Assembly: GCA_020746105.1 (NCBI GenBank)
Contig: CM036626.1
Span: 17,907,001-17,971,000, forward strand
Direction: 5' to 3'
DNA: 64,000 bases
From: Trogon surrucura
Taxonomy: Eukaryota; Chordata; Aves; Trogoniformes; Trogonidae
Below the pieces are notes generated by a model. That model ran no database searches, was not told where the DNA came from, and saw only the letters and a list, made by a program, of their open reading frames with translations. Numbering within the stretch: position 1 is the stretch's first letter; each line of letters begins with the position of its first letter. Shown piece after piece: positions 22,261-34,140 of this stretch. Both the position numbers and the translations under genes were made by a program.

Positions 22261-25200
22261 CCAAAGGATGACCGAGCGGTGCTCCCAAGTCATCACCAAC
22301 ACGGTGAGAGGGTTCCCAAGGAAGAGACCCACGGTGTCTGAGCAGATGCAAAATAAAGCCCCAGGCTCACTGAGATTTATGAGCGGGCTGGGCTTTACAA
22401 CTGGAGATCATCCCATGGAGCTCAACTGCACAGCTATTGCACAGAGCTCAAGCAAGCACAGAGAGGAGACTTGCTAGTTGCAGTGAACTACCTGTAGAAA
22501 CGAGAGCCTAACAGCCAGGTATGGTTTGAAATGACAGCGACTCCCATCCCAGCTCAAGCACAGATTATTTTTTCACCAGTTTTCCATCTGTTAATTGAGC
22601 TAAGGATTTCTTTCCTACGAAAAAAATCTATTTGCTCTAAAGGAGGAATACTCTCTTTAGAAAAAAAATAAAAAAATTCAGAACTCGATGTAAAACTCAC
22701 CACATTCTCATTTGTAGCAGATGCCATCCAAGATCACAAGAACTGAAGCGTACTCAACCAAAAAAGGCAAAATTATTTTCTTGCCCCAAGTTTTTTGTTT
22801 TATAGATCTGTCAAAATTTTGTCAAACGAACAGTTTCATTGCCTTTCTGTAACCAGCCTGTCTTCTCTTCATTGCGCTGCAGAGATCTTTCCATAAGAAA
22901 ACCAGAGAAAGAAATAAACTTTTAAAACTAAGACAGTAAGATCACAAGTACCGAGTGAGTGATTTTAGGTTAAAAGGCAGGAACCAGCAATAACTTGCTG
23001 GTTTTAAAATGATCAGATTTCAAATTCTGTCTCCAAAACATCACACTGTTCACAGCCAGACCATTCAACACGAATGACCACAAGTCCTTCAGGAGGGGAA
23101 CTGGGTTCCACAGAGACAGAGAAACATCTGTAAGGTGGGATACATTGGTGGAGATGGGAGAGATCAACCGGAGCAGATGACAAACACCATGCTCAGGCAG
23201 CATCCACCAAACCCCTTCTACCAATGCAAAGCTACATAAGCAATCAGAGAAACCAAGACATCCATAAACGTCTCAGTGCCTCCCCATGCACAAGTCAAAT
23301 ATTTGGGGAAGGCAACTGGTGGATTAGCAGTGCTGGTTACAAATACCTGACCTGGTTACACTCGTCTCAAACCCATCGGGAGCCTACGCCAACACTGGAC
23401 ACTTTAGTGCTCTGATCTGTTGCTACAGATCTTTTCCACGCTCAGAAATCAATCACTTGGGAAACTGATGTAGCCCTGTTACACTAATTAAACTTTGTTT
23501 TGCATCAGAGTCCTGCATTTGCAGTGTGTGTACAGTATGTAAATTATACAAATTACAAGAAAAGTTGATTAGCGTAATTCAAATCTCAGCGCAGTTACTA
23601 AAATTAACAATGAATACAAATTATACAGAATCACTTCAGTGCAGCTGAGAAGCTGTACACACAAAGCATGTTACCAAATTCACAGAACTGGACACCAAAA
23701 CAAGCAACAACAAGCAGTGAGAATACTGCAGGTGACCTTTCTCAGGGAAATTTTGCCCCAGAAAAGTAACTCTCAGTCAATTTTATTAATGCTATGCAGC
23801 TATTATTCAAGATTAAACATTTCAGTGGTGTCTGCAATGCTGTTTCCAGCTGGGACGGCCCAACCCCTCCCATTTGCAGCATTTTCTTACCATCTCTTCT
23901 CACTCCAGGTGAAAAAAGACGAAAACTCTGTAATGCTGAAAGAAGCACCAGTCATAGAATTATTTTTTTTAATTTTTTTTTAACAAGACTACTGAAGTTT
24001 GACATTTGAGGCTTGTCCAAGTGGTCTGAGATATCCTACCCAAACCCATCCATCCACCCCAGAGGTAACACATGGCACTACAAGAGCAAGAATTCCTGTT
24101 CCACTAGGAAGTTCTTGATGGAGATACCAAAATGCCCAAAGAGAGGACCACACCTCTTCCTGTGTTACTCATCCATTGTCCTTCTGCTTCGAGAAGCATC
24201 ATGGCCTCTTGTTTTTTTTTCCAGCAACACAGAGCAGTCCAACAGCCTTCTCCTCTACACCAGTGAGGCAGGAGATTCCAGCTGCATCTCCTCAGGTGGA
24301 CTCTCCACACCTCCAGTGAGGGACAATGTCTCGCTGACTCCAAGACAACTCTATCCAAAAAAAAGACAACCCACTTTTTTTTGCGGACATCATTTCTTTC
24401 GCTCATTGAGAGCTTCCCAAATACAACTGACTTTTTTTCTGCTATCTTTCATGTGAAAAGGAACTTCTGTCGTTCTATTAAGATATCTGTCCCTTCCAAA
24501 AGACATTTTCTGGTGAACCTAAGAAGACAGGCGAGTTTGTCTGACCCTTGCTCTTTCAAATCCAAGGGCTGAGCCACCTCTAGCTGACTGTGCTAGAAAA
24601 TACTTCAACACTCAAGACACCCATGGGAATACAAGAAACCACCAGAGACCTTACACAATGCTGCCTTGACCAACATGTCTTTAAACCAGTTGTTTTGGCT
24701 GCCCATTCACCTGAAGACAACCAAGTCAAGGAGGCAGAAGTCTCACAGGTAACGGAAAAATATTAGTTGTACTCTCTTAGCGTAGACTTCTCCACACCAA
24801 AAAGTTTGTCATTGCTCAGCAGTGCAAAGCAACCCAGAACTGGTATTTCAGCTTGATTTCTGTCACTAAAATGCCAAGCGGGGAGTTCTGACAATGAGTC
24901 TGTGATGGCTGTAGCAATATGATGTATTTCTGTGGGAGAAGAAAGCAAGAGAGGCTTAAAAGGGGATGCAAGGGAAAAGAAGAAAAAAAAAAAAGCATTT
25001 GGAAAACAACAGCATTCTGATTGTGTTGGGAGCAAAGAAAAAACCCAAACACAAAGGACAGAAGAAAACAAAAAAAATCATTTGAAAAATGCTGCTTTAA
25101 AGTTATTACGTTGAATGTGTCCAAACCGGGCTTTTGGTTATCCCAGACTTTGAGACAATAGTATTTTTCCTAGCCTGCTAGCAATGATAAAGGTCTGGAT

Positions 25201-25876
25201 TAAACAGGAAGACAGGAAATTCAAAGTTAGCTTAAACTCTATTCATAAAAGGGGATGGGCTTACCAGTTCAGATAAAATAATGATTTTTAAAAAGAGAAA
25301 AAAACTCTTAAGTCAAAATCTGATGAGAGATTCATAAAAAGGCTGCATTAGGTTTTATTTTATTTTAATATTCTTTCCCAACTTCTCATGCTATAACCAG
25401 CTTCGGTGGAAACCAGCATCACAGGAAGCTGCAAAACAAGGAAAGTGCCTAACCAAGAACCGCACTGGACTCTTCAAATAAAACCATTTTAATTAAATTC
25501 CCAGACCACAAGACACGTATAGAAGCATTTCAGATGCTTAGCACAAGCTGTTCCTCTAAGCATTTCTCCTGTTTCCTCCCCACCACCTATCAACCACCTG
25601 CCATGTCTAGCAAGCAAGACACAAGATATGTCTAAGCAAGACAAGACAAAGTAAGTGTAAAAGCCCCTAAAATAAATAAGGGCAAATATTGAAGCTATCA
25701 TTCCATCTCCCAGTCCAAATGTCTTGACTTCCGTGATTTCTGATCATGGTAATAGCTAAGAGCAAGAGACAGGGAAAAGTGTTCTGCCTTCAGAAGTCCC
25801 TCATCACTATTATCTCTTCACAATTATTCACAGTAACCACTATCAACAAATAACAGTATTATATCTAACACACAAA
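22261..25876. other. Unique non-coding sequence, with an AT-rich candidate element at 23505-23640
   Basis: Most of this stretch is featureless unique sequence. At 23505-23640 the sequence becomes AT-rich and complex, with the 10-mer AAATTATACA present twice (23541-23550 and 23618-23627). I flag that part as a weak regulatory candidate. An open frame of 147 codons at 24013-24456 has no family resemblance and an opposing frame of 100 codons. It is not called. An A run lies at about 24983-24994. Confidence 0.45.
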
Positions 25877-26210
25877 TAGATCATGGAATGGTTTGAGTTG
25901 GAGAGGACCTTTAAAAGTCATCAAAGTCCAACCCCCCTGCAATGAGCAGGGACATCTTAAACTAGAGCAGGTTGCTCAGAGCCCCATCCAACCCGACCTT
26001 GAACGTTTCCAGGGGCAGGGCATCTACAGCCTCTCTGGGCAACCTGTGCCAGTGTCTAACCACCCTCATCACACAAAAACCAAAACTCTTTCTTACATCT
26101 AGTCTAAATCTACCCTCTTTTACTTTAAATCCATTACCCTACTGCAAAAGGCCCTGTTGAAAAGATTGTCCCCATCCTGCTCATAGGCCCCCTTTAAGTA
26201 CTGATGTACA
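25877..26210 (-). mobile_element. CR1 LINE 3' region, about 330 bp, minus strand
   Basis: Read on the minus strand, the segment follows the 3' untranslated end of avian CR1. It starts with a tract rich in AAAGGGGGCC, then passes an AGAGGGTAGATTTAGA word and a CAGGTTGCCCAGAGAGGCTG-type stretch. It then passes a GGTTGGATGGGGCTC word and finishes with CATTCCATGATCTAT. It is 5'-truncated, as most CR1 copies are, and retains no open frame of its own proteins. Plus-strand open frames inside it are antisense artefacts. Several differences from the usual CR1 pattern, such as a weakened terminal ATTCTATG repeat, indicate that it is not a recent insertion. Confidence 0.93.
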
Positions 26211-26940
26211 ATCACAATTTCAGCTGCAAGTAGACCAAAACCAGTCATGTCTCGAAACATCTAATAAGCTGGCACAGACAATTAACCAGAGGCAGAACTT
26301 GGCCCCAAGTCTGAAACAACGGTGCAAGCAGTCTGAAACAGCTCCTGCAAGCGCAAAGTCCCGAGGAGGAGGAGGAGGACTGGTGTTGGTGGGAGGTCTG
26401 GGCTGCCGAGGCAGCGGTGGAAAGCAGCCATAGCCACAGCCGACTGCACAACCAGACACGAAAACGAGAAAAGCAAAGAGACGGCGCTGCGTAAGGACCG
26501 GGAAAAGCATTGTAACGCCGTTCCCGTGGGACGGGTACTGGCCGCAGCTCCTCCGCAAACACACCCGAGCTGCTCGGTGCAAAAGTTCAGAGCTAAAGAA
26601 CGGAGTATTTCCTCTTTAATTGCCCTTGCTTGGGCTTTGCCCCTTACTTCCCCGCAGCCAGCGCACAACGTTAAGGCCACACTTGGCAGCCGCTCTGTGT
26701 ACTCCTCCTTCCCTAGGAGCATCCACCCACTCTGGAAGGATGCGTGAAGACCAGCCTCTGTGGCGGGGATACAGGCAACCCAGTCCTCAGCCTGACTTGG
26801 ATGGAGCTATGCTGATCTACACCGGTAGTTTGCCTGCATCAAAACAAGGCTGCTTAATATTCCACCACACTCGCTTTTGTTGTTGTCAATCGCCTCAGCA
26901 ACTCCTCTTCTTTCAGAAACCTGAGATTCTTTGACTTAAT
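26211..26940. other. Unique, moderately CpG-containing sequence, no gene recognised
   Basis: From about 26340 to 26600 the sequence contains a GAGGAGGAGGAGGA run and scattered CpG. Minus-strand open frames of 120, 105 and 146 codons overlap in all three frames, which is a composition effect rather than a gene. No domain is recognised. Confidence 0.45.
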
Positions 26941-27700
26941 ATGATCTTGAGCTGCTTTCATGGCATTCAAGGTTTTCAAGTCATCCACTCCGTTTCGGCA
27001 TAATTATTTCCTTTAAACATCCACTTCAATAGCATAAGCAATTTTGAACTTTTTATGCTGTTTAAATTCAAACATAAATTTGTACACAACAATAAAACAC
27101 GCCGCTAATTTGTCATGCTCCTATGAGCAACTGTGTCACTCACACCAAGAACCACCGACTGTGGTGTTCGGAGCTTTCGCTCCTATTTCACATCACTCAA
27201 TTGAGCCTTCTGCAGAAAAGCTTTTAACAACCACATCTGGTCTTTAATAAATCACTGCACTTTGTCTTCCTGCCAAAACTCCTCCTTTATCTAACTTACA
27301 TCTTCATGATGAGATAGGAAATCACACATTATGGTGGTGACAAACAATTGTAATTATGTCATTAGTAGCCATTTAGTCTACAAAGGTTCTCAAAAAGGAA
27401 ATATAATGCACAATAAGAAATATAGGATAATACATTGATCACAGTTCTAATCCGCATTTTACTTCACAAGTGTAAAAAGCTGGCATAATTCATGGGCACA
27501 GCAGGCAGTAATAGTACACCACTTTATGAACTATGCAGCTATTTTATTCCCCTATCTACTTAAAAATAAAAAAGCTTTTAATAGCTTGATTTAGACATAA
27601 AAGTTATTTACGATGCTTCACTGATTATAATATTTATTTTTTTAACTTTTCGTGAAAGTGATTCTTTCTGAAACGTACGTACACATTATGTCATCGGAGA
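26941..27700. other. AT-rich block, possible conserved non-coding element
   Basis: Complex AT-rich DNA without long open frames. Words such as AACAATTGTAATTATGTC near 27344 combine an E-box-like CAATTG with homeodomain-like TAATTA. The texture resembles conserved enhancers, but alignment is needed. Confidence 0.27.
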
Positions 27701-30150
27701 TCTCGGAGAAGAACACTTACACTAGCAAAGAAAAAGAGAGGAAGAAACTTTGCTATTGGAAAGAATTTGGGAAATTCATCTCCGTACCCTGTATGGCTTG
27801 GAAACCAGCACGCTACAAATAGAAACAGCTCTTCTACCAGTGAGGAATTTTCTAAAAGCAATTAAGTATAAACATGGGAAGTTTAAGAGTTCACTCAGAA
27901 CAAAGGTGTCATTTAAACCAGCTCAGATGTGGGAATATTCACACGTGAAGAGCGACTGGAGCCCGACTGCACTGACGGGCTTCGAAGGTGCCTTTACCAT
28001 TTCAGGTCCAACCCAGAGCTTGCTTTTGGGATGAAGGGCATTAGGCTTCACGTAGTGCTCTTTAATTCACATTACAGAGCAGTCTTGGCAAACAGCAACT
28101 GGATTGCGCTCCCATGAAAACTAGACTGGCTCTCCACCCATGGGACCAGCTCCAGTCTGGGCCAGTGCAGAAGCCCTGGAATGCTCACGGGGCAGATGCC
28201 AGGTCTACAGCACAAGCTGCTTCCATCCACAAGACCCATTCCATCCATTCCAAGACCCACTGCGTTTGCTGTGCATTGCTAAGCGATGCAGGCACAGCTC
28301 AAAAGCTGCCAAGCACCCAAAAGGATGCTCCTTTCTATTGCCAATTGCTTTATGTTTGTGTTAACAAGCCAATAACAAGATTTATTTAGGTTTCTAAACC
28401 AAGCACTCCTCATTTTACAAGGCACGCTTTAGGATAACTATCCCCTCCAACACTAAGTGAGGTTGTCCCCTACAGAAGCTAACACGGGTTTGGGCATTTT
28501 TCAGAGAGACCTGCATTCCAGGAGGTTGCCATATTTTGGTAACTAGCTCAATCCCTGCAGTGTAAAATAAACGTCAAGCTCCTTAAGCACCCGTAACTCA
28601 CAAAAAAACCATCATTTCAAAAAGTGTTACTGTATTATCCAAAAGAGAGGTCCAATTTCCTTTTCGCATTTGTAAAAACCAATTGTATAAAGGACCCTGA
28701 GGAACTGCACTGAGCGACCACGCAGCCCCATCACATCAGCTCTTCTACACCCGCCGGAGCTACAGTGCCTCAAATTCACAGACGTGCCATTCTGGGGAGT
28801 TTCTCTCTCCATCTTCAAACCTTTTTCTGCCCGGTGTATTCCCCACCCCCTCATCCCGCCAAAGGAAAACCATCTCTCAAGATATCCAAACACCCACTCC
28901 TGCTTTCGTTCTTGGTTTGTTACAGTCTCCGCCGTTTCCTGTTAACCGTGACTACAACACTTCACCTACTTTGAGCCATCATCCTGAGGAGCATCGCTCC
29001 ATGTCTTACCTGGCCAAGGTGCCTTCAAGCAGGGCAAAACTCATGCTAGAAATACCAAGTAGCTTGCTGAGGGCATAGCCTGGAGGAAACACGGTTTCCA
29101 CCAAAACCATCCCTCTTACAGCCGACTGTTAGGCAGCAGAGCTGTGATGAATGATTGCAGATGCATCCCAGACCAAATCCCTGCTCTGGATGGGAGAGGT
29201 ACAGTCAGGCCTGACAGCACACAGTCGAACCTACTCCTATACTTCAGTAAAATCCAGAGTTAGTGCTTTAGGTTGTATCTCACCCATCTTGTGTTCATGG
29301 CAAGTGCTGTGCAGCGAGAACACGTTCAATACTGGAATTCTGCAGAGTCCTAAGGAGAAAAATGATGCCGCAGTCCAAGGAAAGAGGAGTATGTGACATT
29401 GTGTAGTGCTTACCCAGGCAAAAAATAATCACTCTTATTTAGAGAGAAACTTCCAGTCATGCAAATTGCACGCTGCCAGAAACGGGCCCACAGACCCAAG
29501 CAGCCCTGGCCAGGCACAGCAGAGAAACTTCAGACAAGGGGCCAGAAAAGAAGGACTTTTTGTGTGAACAACGAAGACAAGCCTTTGAGCGAAAATAATA
29601 CGCTAGCTCCTGGGAAACTCTTCCCTACCAAAAACCACAGAATAAGCCCTTGCCCTTGGGCTCGCTACCTCGCGGCGGCATGGAGCTTGGAGCCAGTCAA
29701 CTGGGTCACAAGGCTAAAAGCATTTCTACCTTCCCCAGCCAAGAAAACCACTTCCCGGTGGTACCTTTTATCTCAGCCTAGCTGCAGCACTCCCCACCCT
29801 TCTTCTACAAACAAACAACATTAACCCTTACCTCCTAGGGATCTCGCTGTCCCAAGGCTTGGCAAAAAGCAACTGCAAGGCTGAGATAAAAGGACAGAGG
29901 CAAAATGAGAGAGGAGAGAAGGGAGAAAGAAAGAAAAAAATAGAGAAATTCAATAGTCTGACATCAGCTCGCTGCTGTCTACCTGGGAGCAGTGCTTGGC
30001 TGCAGGAGAGGAATCTTACATTCCTGCACCACATGCTACTGATGGGAAGAACATGTAGGTAGGACACATCTCCCACAGGTCTGCAAGAACGGTGGAAGAA
30101 AGGCACTGAGCAATTACGTTTTGAAAGCCTTTCACCTAAACCATAAGAAA
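27701..30150. other. Unique non-coding sequence, nothing recognised
   Basis: No repeat family, RNA gene or coding exon is recognised. Open frames of up to 121 codons overlap each other on both strands. Confidence 0.5.
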
Positions 30151-30154
30151 GAAA

Positions 30155-30173
30155 AAGGGGAGGGGGGGGGGGA
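30155..30173. repeat. Poly-G tract
   Basis: GGGG-A-G(10) forms an uninterrupted purine run that could fold as a G-quadruplex. It is simple sequence. Confidence 0.75.
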
Positions 30174-33100
30174 TGCTTAATTCCCATTTTGTTCTTCTCT
30201 TCCTTCTTAAATTCTTACCTTTTTTGCAAACTCAAACTAACATTCGTATGAAAGCAGGGGAGAATCGATCAAACTGCCTGTTCTGCTCTAAACCACCTAC
30301 AAATGCCTTGTCTGGAAAAATATGAAGTGAGCAAACAGTCACTGCTGGACAAAACAGGAAGATTTCAAGACAAACAGCTTTAGGTTACTAATAAGTGGTT
30401 AGAAACATGCCTCCACAGGAAAACACGGGCTGGATTTTTATCCTTAACAAGGGTTACAGGGACCTTCTGCTTACATTTAGGCACTTTCAAGAAGTAAAAG
30501 ACAGGCTCTCATTTGAGCTTGCACGACAGCTTGAGTGACCTGGAGTGCAAAGCTGTAGATGATTTCAAAAAATGCCACAGCCATCGATTAAAAGCATGCA
30601 CATGGAGCTAAGAAAACCCTGATGAGAACTATTACCAGCTCCCAGAGAAATAAACCATTTCTAAATTTACTAATAGTTTAACATTACCCCTTTGGGGGCC
30701 ATTTTTTTTTCTTGTTTTTACCATAGGAAACTAAATACAGACCAGACCTAGAGGGATGGTACAGGGAGAAGGTGCAGTGAGGGGCACAGACAGCTTCATG
30801 GTGTTCCTTGGACTTAGTCTTCACACCAAGCTTCAAATATTTTATTTATTCTTAGAGGGAGGGGAGAATGACATTGACCCAGGCTGCTCCTTCAGGGCCC
30901 AGGAGCTTCTCAAACACAACTAAATAACAAAGAAAGAAGCGAAGGCATCCATGGCCCTGCACAAGCTCTGGGTATCTTGCACGAGAAACCTCTACAGAAG
31001 TAAAAGCCAAAGGATCCCATCCAGGCTCCTTCTCAGTCTGGCCTCTCAAGCCCCAGGAACCATCTCTTGTTTTCTGCAGAAGCAGCCAGGAGAAGCACTG
31101 AGGCTCATAACGCTTGCCAGGCTTCACTGAAGAATTCAAATGAAGGTCTCGTTCTCACAAAAAAAAGTCTGTTCTCTGTTTAGCTAGTCCCACCTCGCAA
31201 CCGAAACTGCCCGGTGAACCTGACTGACAGGTCAGGTAAACTACATTATGCCCAGAAGAGTACCCTCCATGCTTCTTTGAATATCTTATCACCGCCAGTT
31301 TCCAATCTACTTGCTGATATAGGTGACTGCTCTGACATTTTTCAACCTTCATGTACTGTTTTACCTTTCAAAAGGGAACTGAAACCCAAGGTCTTTCAAG
31401 ACAGCACTTATTTCTTACTTGTTCATTTGAAACACACCTTGAGCTTTTTCAAGACTCCCGGACCATCCAACATTCCACACCTTGCCTTGAAAGCCGGTTT
31501 CCGACATACGGATCGAGACTCCAGGTTGAAAAGATTTCGCTTACTGAATCTTGTTTTGCCGTTCACCGTAAACAGTTTTCTGCGCATCAGGAAAAGAGAG
31601 CTCGTGTTGAAAGAAACTCTTCGCAGGAAGGAAACCGCAATTTTAATTATATAACTGTAATCAAAAAATAAAGACAAGACTACCTCAAGGTTTGTCTGTC
31701 TAACCCAATGCAATGAATCAAGGACATTGCCTCCTCCAATTAATGCATTTAATAAAAAGTCTAAATTAACCAGCAGTTAAGTGACCGTGGGGATGGTCTA
31801 TACTAAGCAGATAAATCATCCATTATAATGCACACACCTACTTAATAACCTCTATCTCATATCTTTTTGTCTTGGAAACAGGTGAGAGATTCTCACCCTG
31901 ATAGCAACACCGAAATGCAGCCACTCCCGTGGCTTCTTCAGGGAATTTGATTTGGTGGGGCAGTACCCAGCAGAGGCTCGCGCTGACCCCAAGGAGGTCT
32001 TGGTGATGTTTAACCAGAGATGCACAATCAAAGATGACCGGGACTGGAAAAAAAATAAATCACATAATAGCAGCAAAGCAAAAGAAAACAACTGCATCAG
32101 CCTTTCTCTTTTCTTAGCACAACACCCAACACTCCACCACTTAAAGACCATCCAACTGGTGGTGGTGACACTTATTCAATTAAAACGCGAAGAAAACACG
32201 ACCCCAAGAACGCGGCATGCCTGCCCAGAGGATTTTCTTTGTGCATTTGTGGGCAGGGCAAGAGGTGGGGGGGAACATCGCCACCTTTACCAGGATTTAT
32301 AACAGGCTGCTCACAAAGCTGGTTGCGCCGCAGCTGGGAAACTTGCTCTCCTCGAAGAGCGGTACCTACCCCGTGGGCTGCAGCCATGGAGGAGGGAGCC
32401 AACACCATCCACACCAAAAACCACCAGCGACCGAGCCCGCTTCAGCAACTACCCTCCGCTGTGGCACGGCCTCTGCCGCTTGCTACTGGTGTCCCCACCA
32501 AACCTGACACCACTTTCAACTTCACGGATACAGTCACCGATGCAGCAAAATAAAGGCGCTATGAAGCTACACCGTGCACTACCTAACACTTTCTGACGAT
32601 CAGTATTAAGGCCAACAACTTCTAGAAAGACTTGGCCACGATTCTAAAAATAAAAAGCCATTAAGTACCAAAAGGAAGCATAATTATTGACTTTAAATAT
32701 TCAGGCAAAATCCACAGTAAATAATAATAATTTGCTTGAAATATTGTTCCATACAGTGCGCTCAGAGAAATCCAGCATACCATTTTCAAGAAAGTGCAGG
32801 CAAATTAATTGCATACTTTCACCTTTTATGCTCCACTCACACAAGAGAAGAATAACATTTCACCACACATTGAGTAACCCATACACATTTGAAAGGAATC
32901 TAATCAATAGCATCCACTTAATTTGAGATTAGATTAAATACGGACAAAGGGATCAGAGAAGCTTGTAACACCTGGGAGTATTTGTTCCAGTTTTGAATCC
33001 AGTTTTGCCAGCTGATTGTCAACAAGGCAAAGAAGTGGAAAAAAAGAAAGTGACCACATTCACAGCCACGCCAACAAAAAATAAAGACATCTCTACTTGT

Positions 33101-33939
33101 AAATCATAGGTCTAAGAACTTCAGAAACTGAAAAACATTTGTCTTTGCCCAACCCATCATTTTGGAGGTTACTACAAAATTCAACATGTGGATAAAACCA
33201 AGATAATCTTTCCCCCCTCGCCTTGTTTTACTCCTACAGATGAAATAATAATATATTATCTTATTTAAGATTTTTAAAAGCATGCATGTTCTGCAAATAC
33301 AGGTACAGAGCCAGATTGCACACCAGCACCCATACAGTGCTTTTATTTGCGTTGCCATAAGCAGCATCAGTCCACGACACCCAGCATTCGGCACATAAAA
33401 TTTTATTTTTTTTCTTCCTTTCCTGGCCATGACTTTGATACAGTGACTCATTACTGCTGTCAGATCATAAACACCAGGAAAACAGTTCCAGGAAAAAAAA
33501 AAAAAACAAAACTAAGGTGGCTTTAGCGACCGCAGCGCTGGTGAAACCACACAGAAAAGGTTCACAGTCGCCTGGATGCTCCTGCAAGGATTATCTGTCT
33601 TGCTGCACCCCCTCTGTCGGATGTTTTCCCCGTTGCCTGTGGACACCCCATCCCTCACGCTACCCCGCGATTTAAGGGTCTCCTTGGAGAGCCTCAGCAA
33701 CATCACCGTCCTTTTCTCCTGCCAGCAAAGGGAGCAGCAGAGCAGCGACCTGATGCCCTGCAAATGCCCCTTCCCCATCACTACGTCACCCAAAACTGCA
33801 CCAGCTCCCGCAGCCGGGGCTGACACTGACCCCTCCTGCTTTGTGCAGCTGCCCGTCAGCCCCTCGGGCTCACGCACGGGAGACTGAGCTGCGGTTCCAA
33901 CTGCTCCAAGAGCATGACTACAGACCGTGTAGTGCAGAA
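30174..33939. other. Unique non-coding sequence, nothing recognised
   Basis: Unique sequence with only short low-complexity runs, for example poly-A at 33493-33506. The 146-codon plus-strand frame at 31214-31654 and the 143-codon minus-strand frame at 33512-33943 have no recognised similarity and are opposed by other frames. They are not called. Confidence 0.5.
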
Positions 33940-34140
33940 GCAAACTTGAAATTGGTTCAACTATTTATTTTTTAAAAAATAATTATGTATTATGCTAAAT
34001 AAAAAACCCTGTTGTTGATATTTAAATATTTTATATGCCACCTCTCTAAGAGTGTGGAAGGAAAAAAAAAAAAGCTAGGCTATTTATTACCAGACTTAAT
34101 TCAAATTGTTATTAAAAACACATAATACAGGGAATAAGCC
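33940..34140. other. AT-rich patch
   Basis: Very AT-rich sequence with TTTTTTAAAAAATAATTATG-like words, GATATTTAAATATTTTATAT and an A run at about 34062-34073. It is either an AT-rich spacer or part of a conserved element. I see no gene. Confidence 0.4.

Noticed and set aside
25893-26160. Plus-strand open frames of 69 and 62 codons
   Set aside because: They are antisense readings of a minus-strand CR1 3' region, which is untranslated.
26282-26722. 146-codon minus-strand frame with a leucine-rich stretch
   Set aside because: Three overlapping frames are open in the same direction here and a GAG run supplies the leucines. No signal peptide plus mature domain pattern can be recognised.
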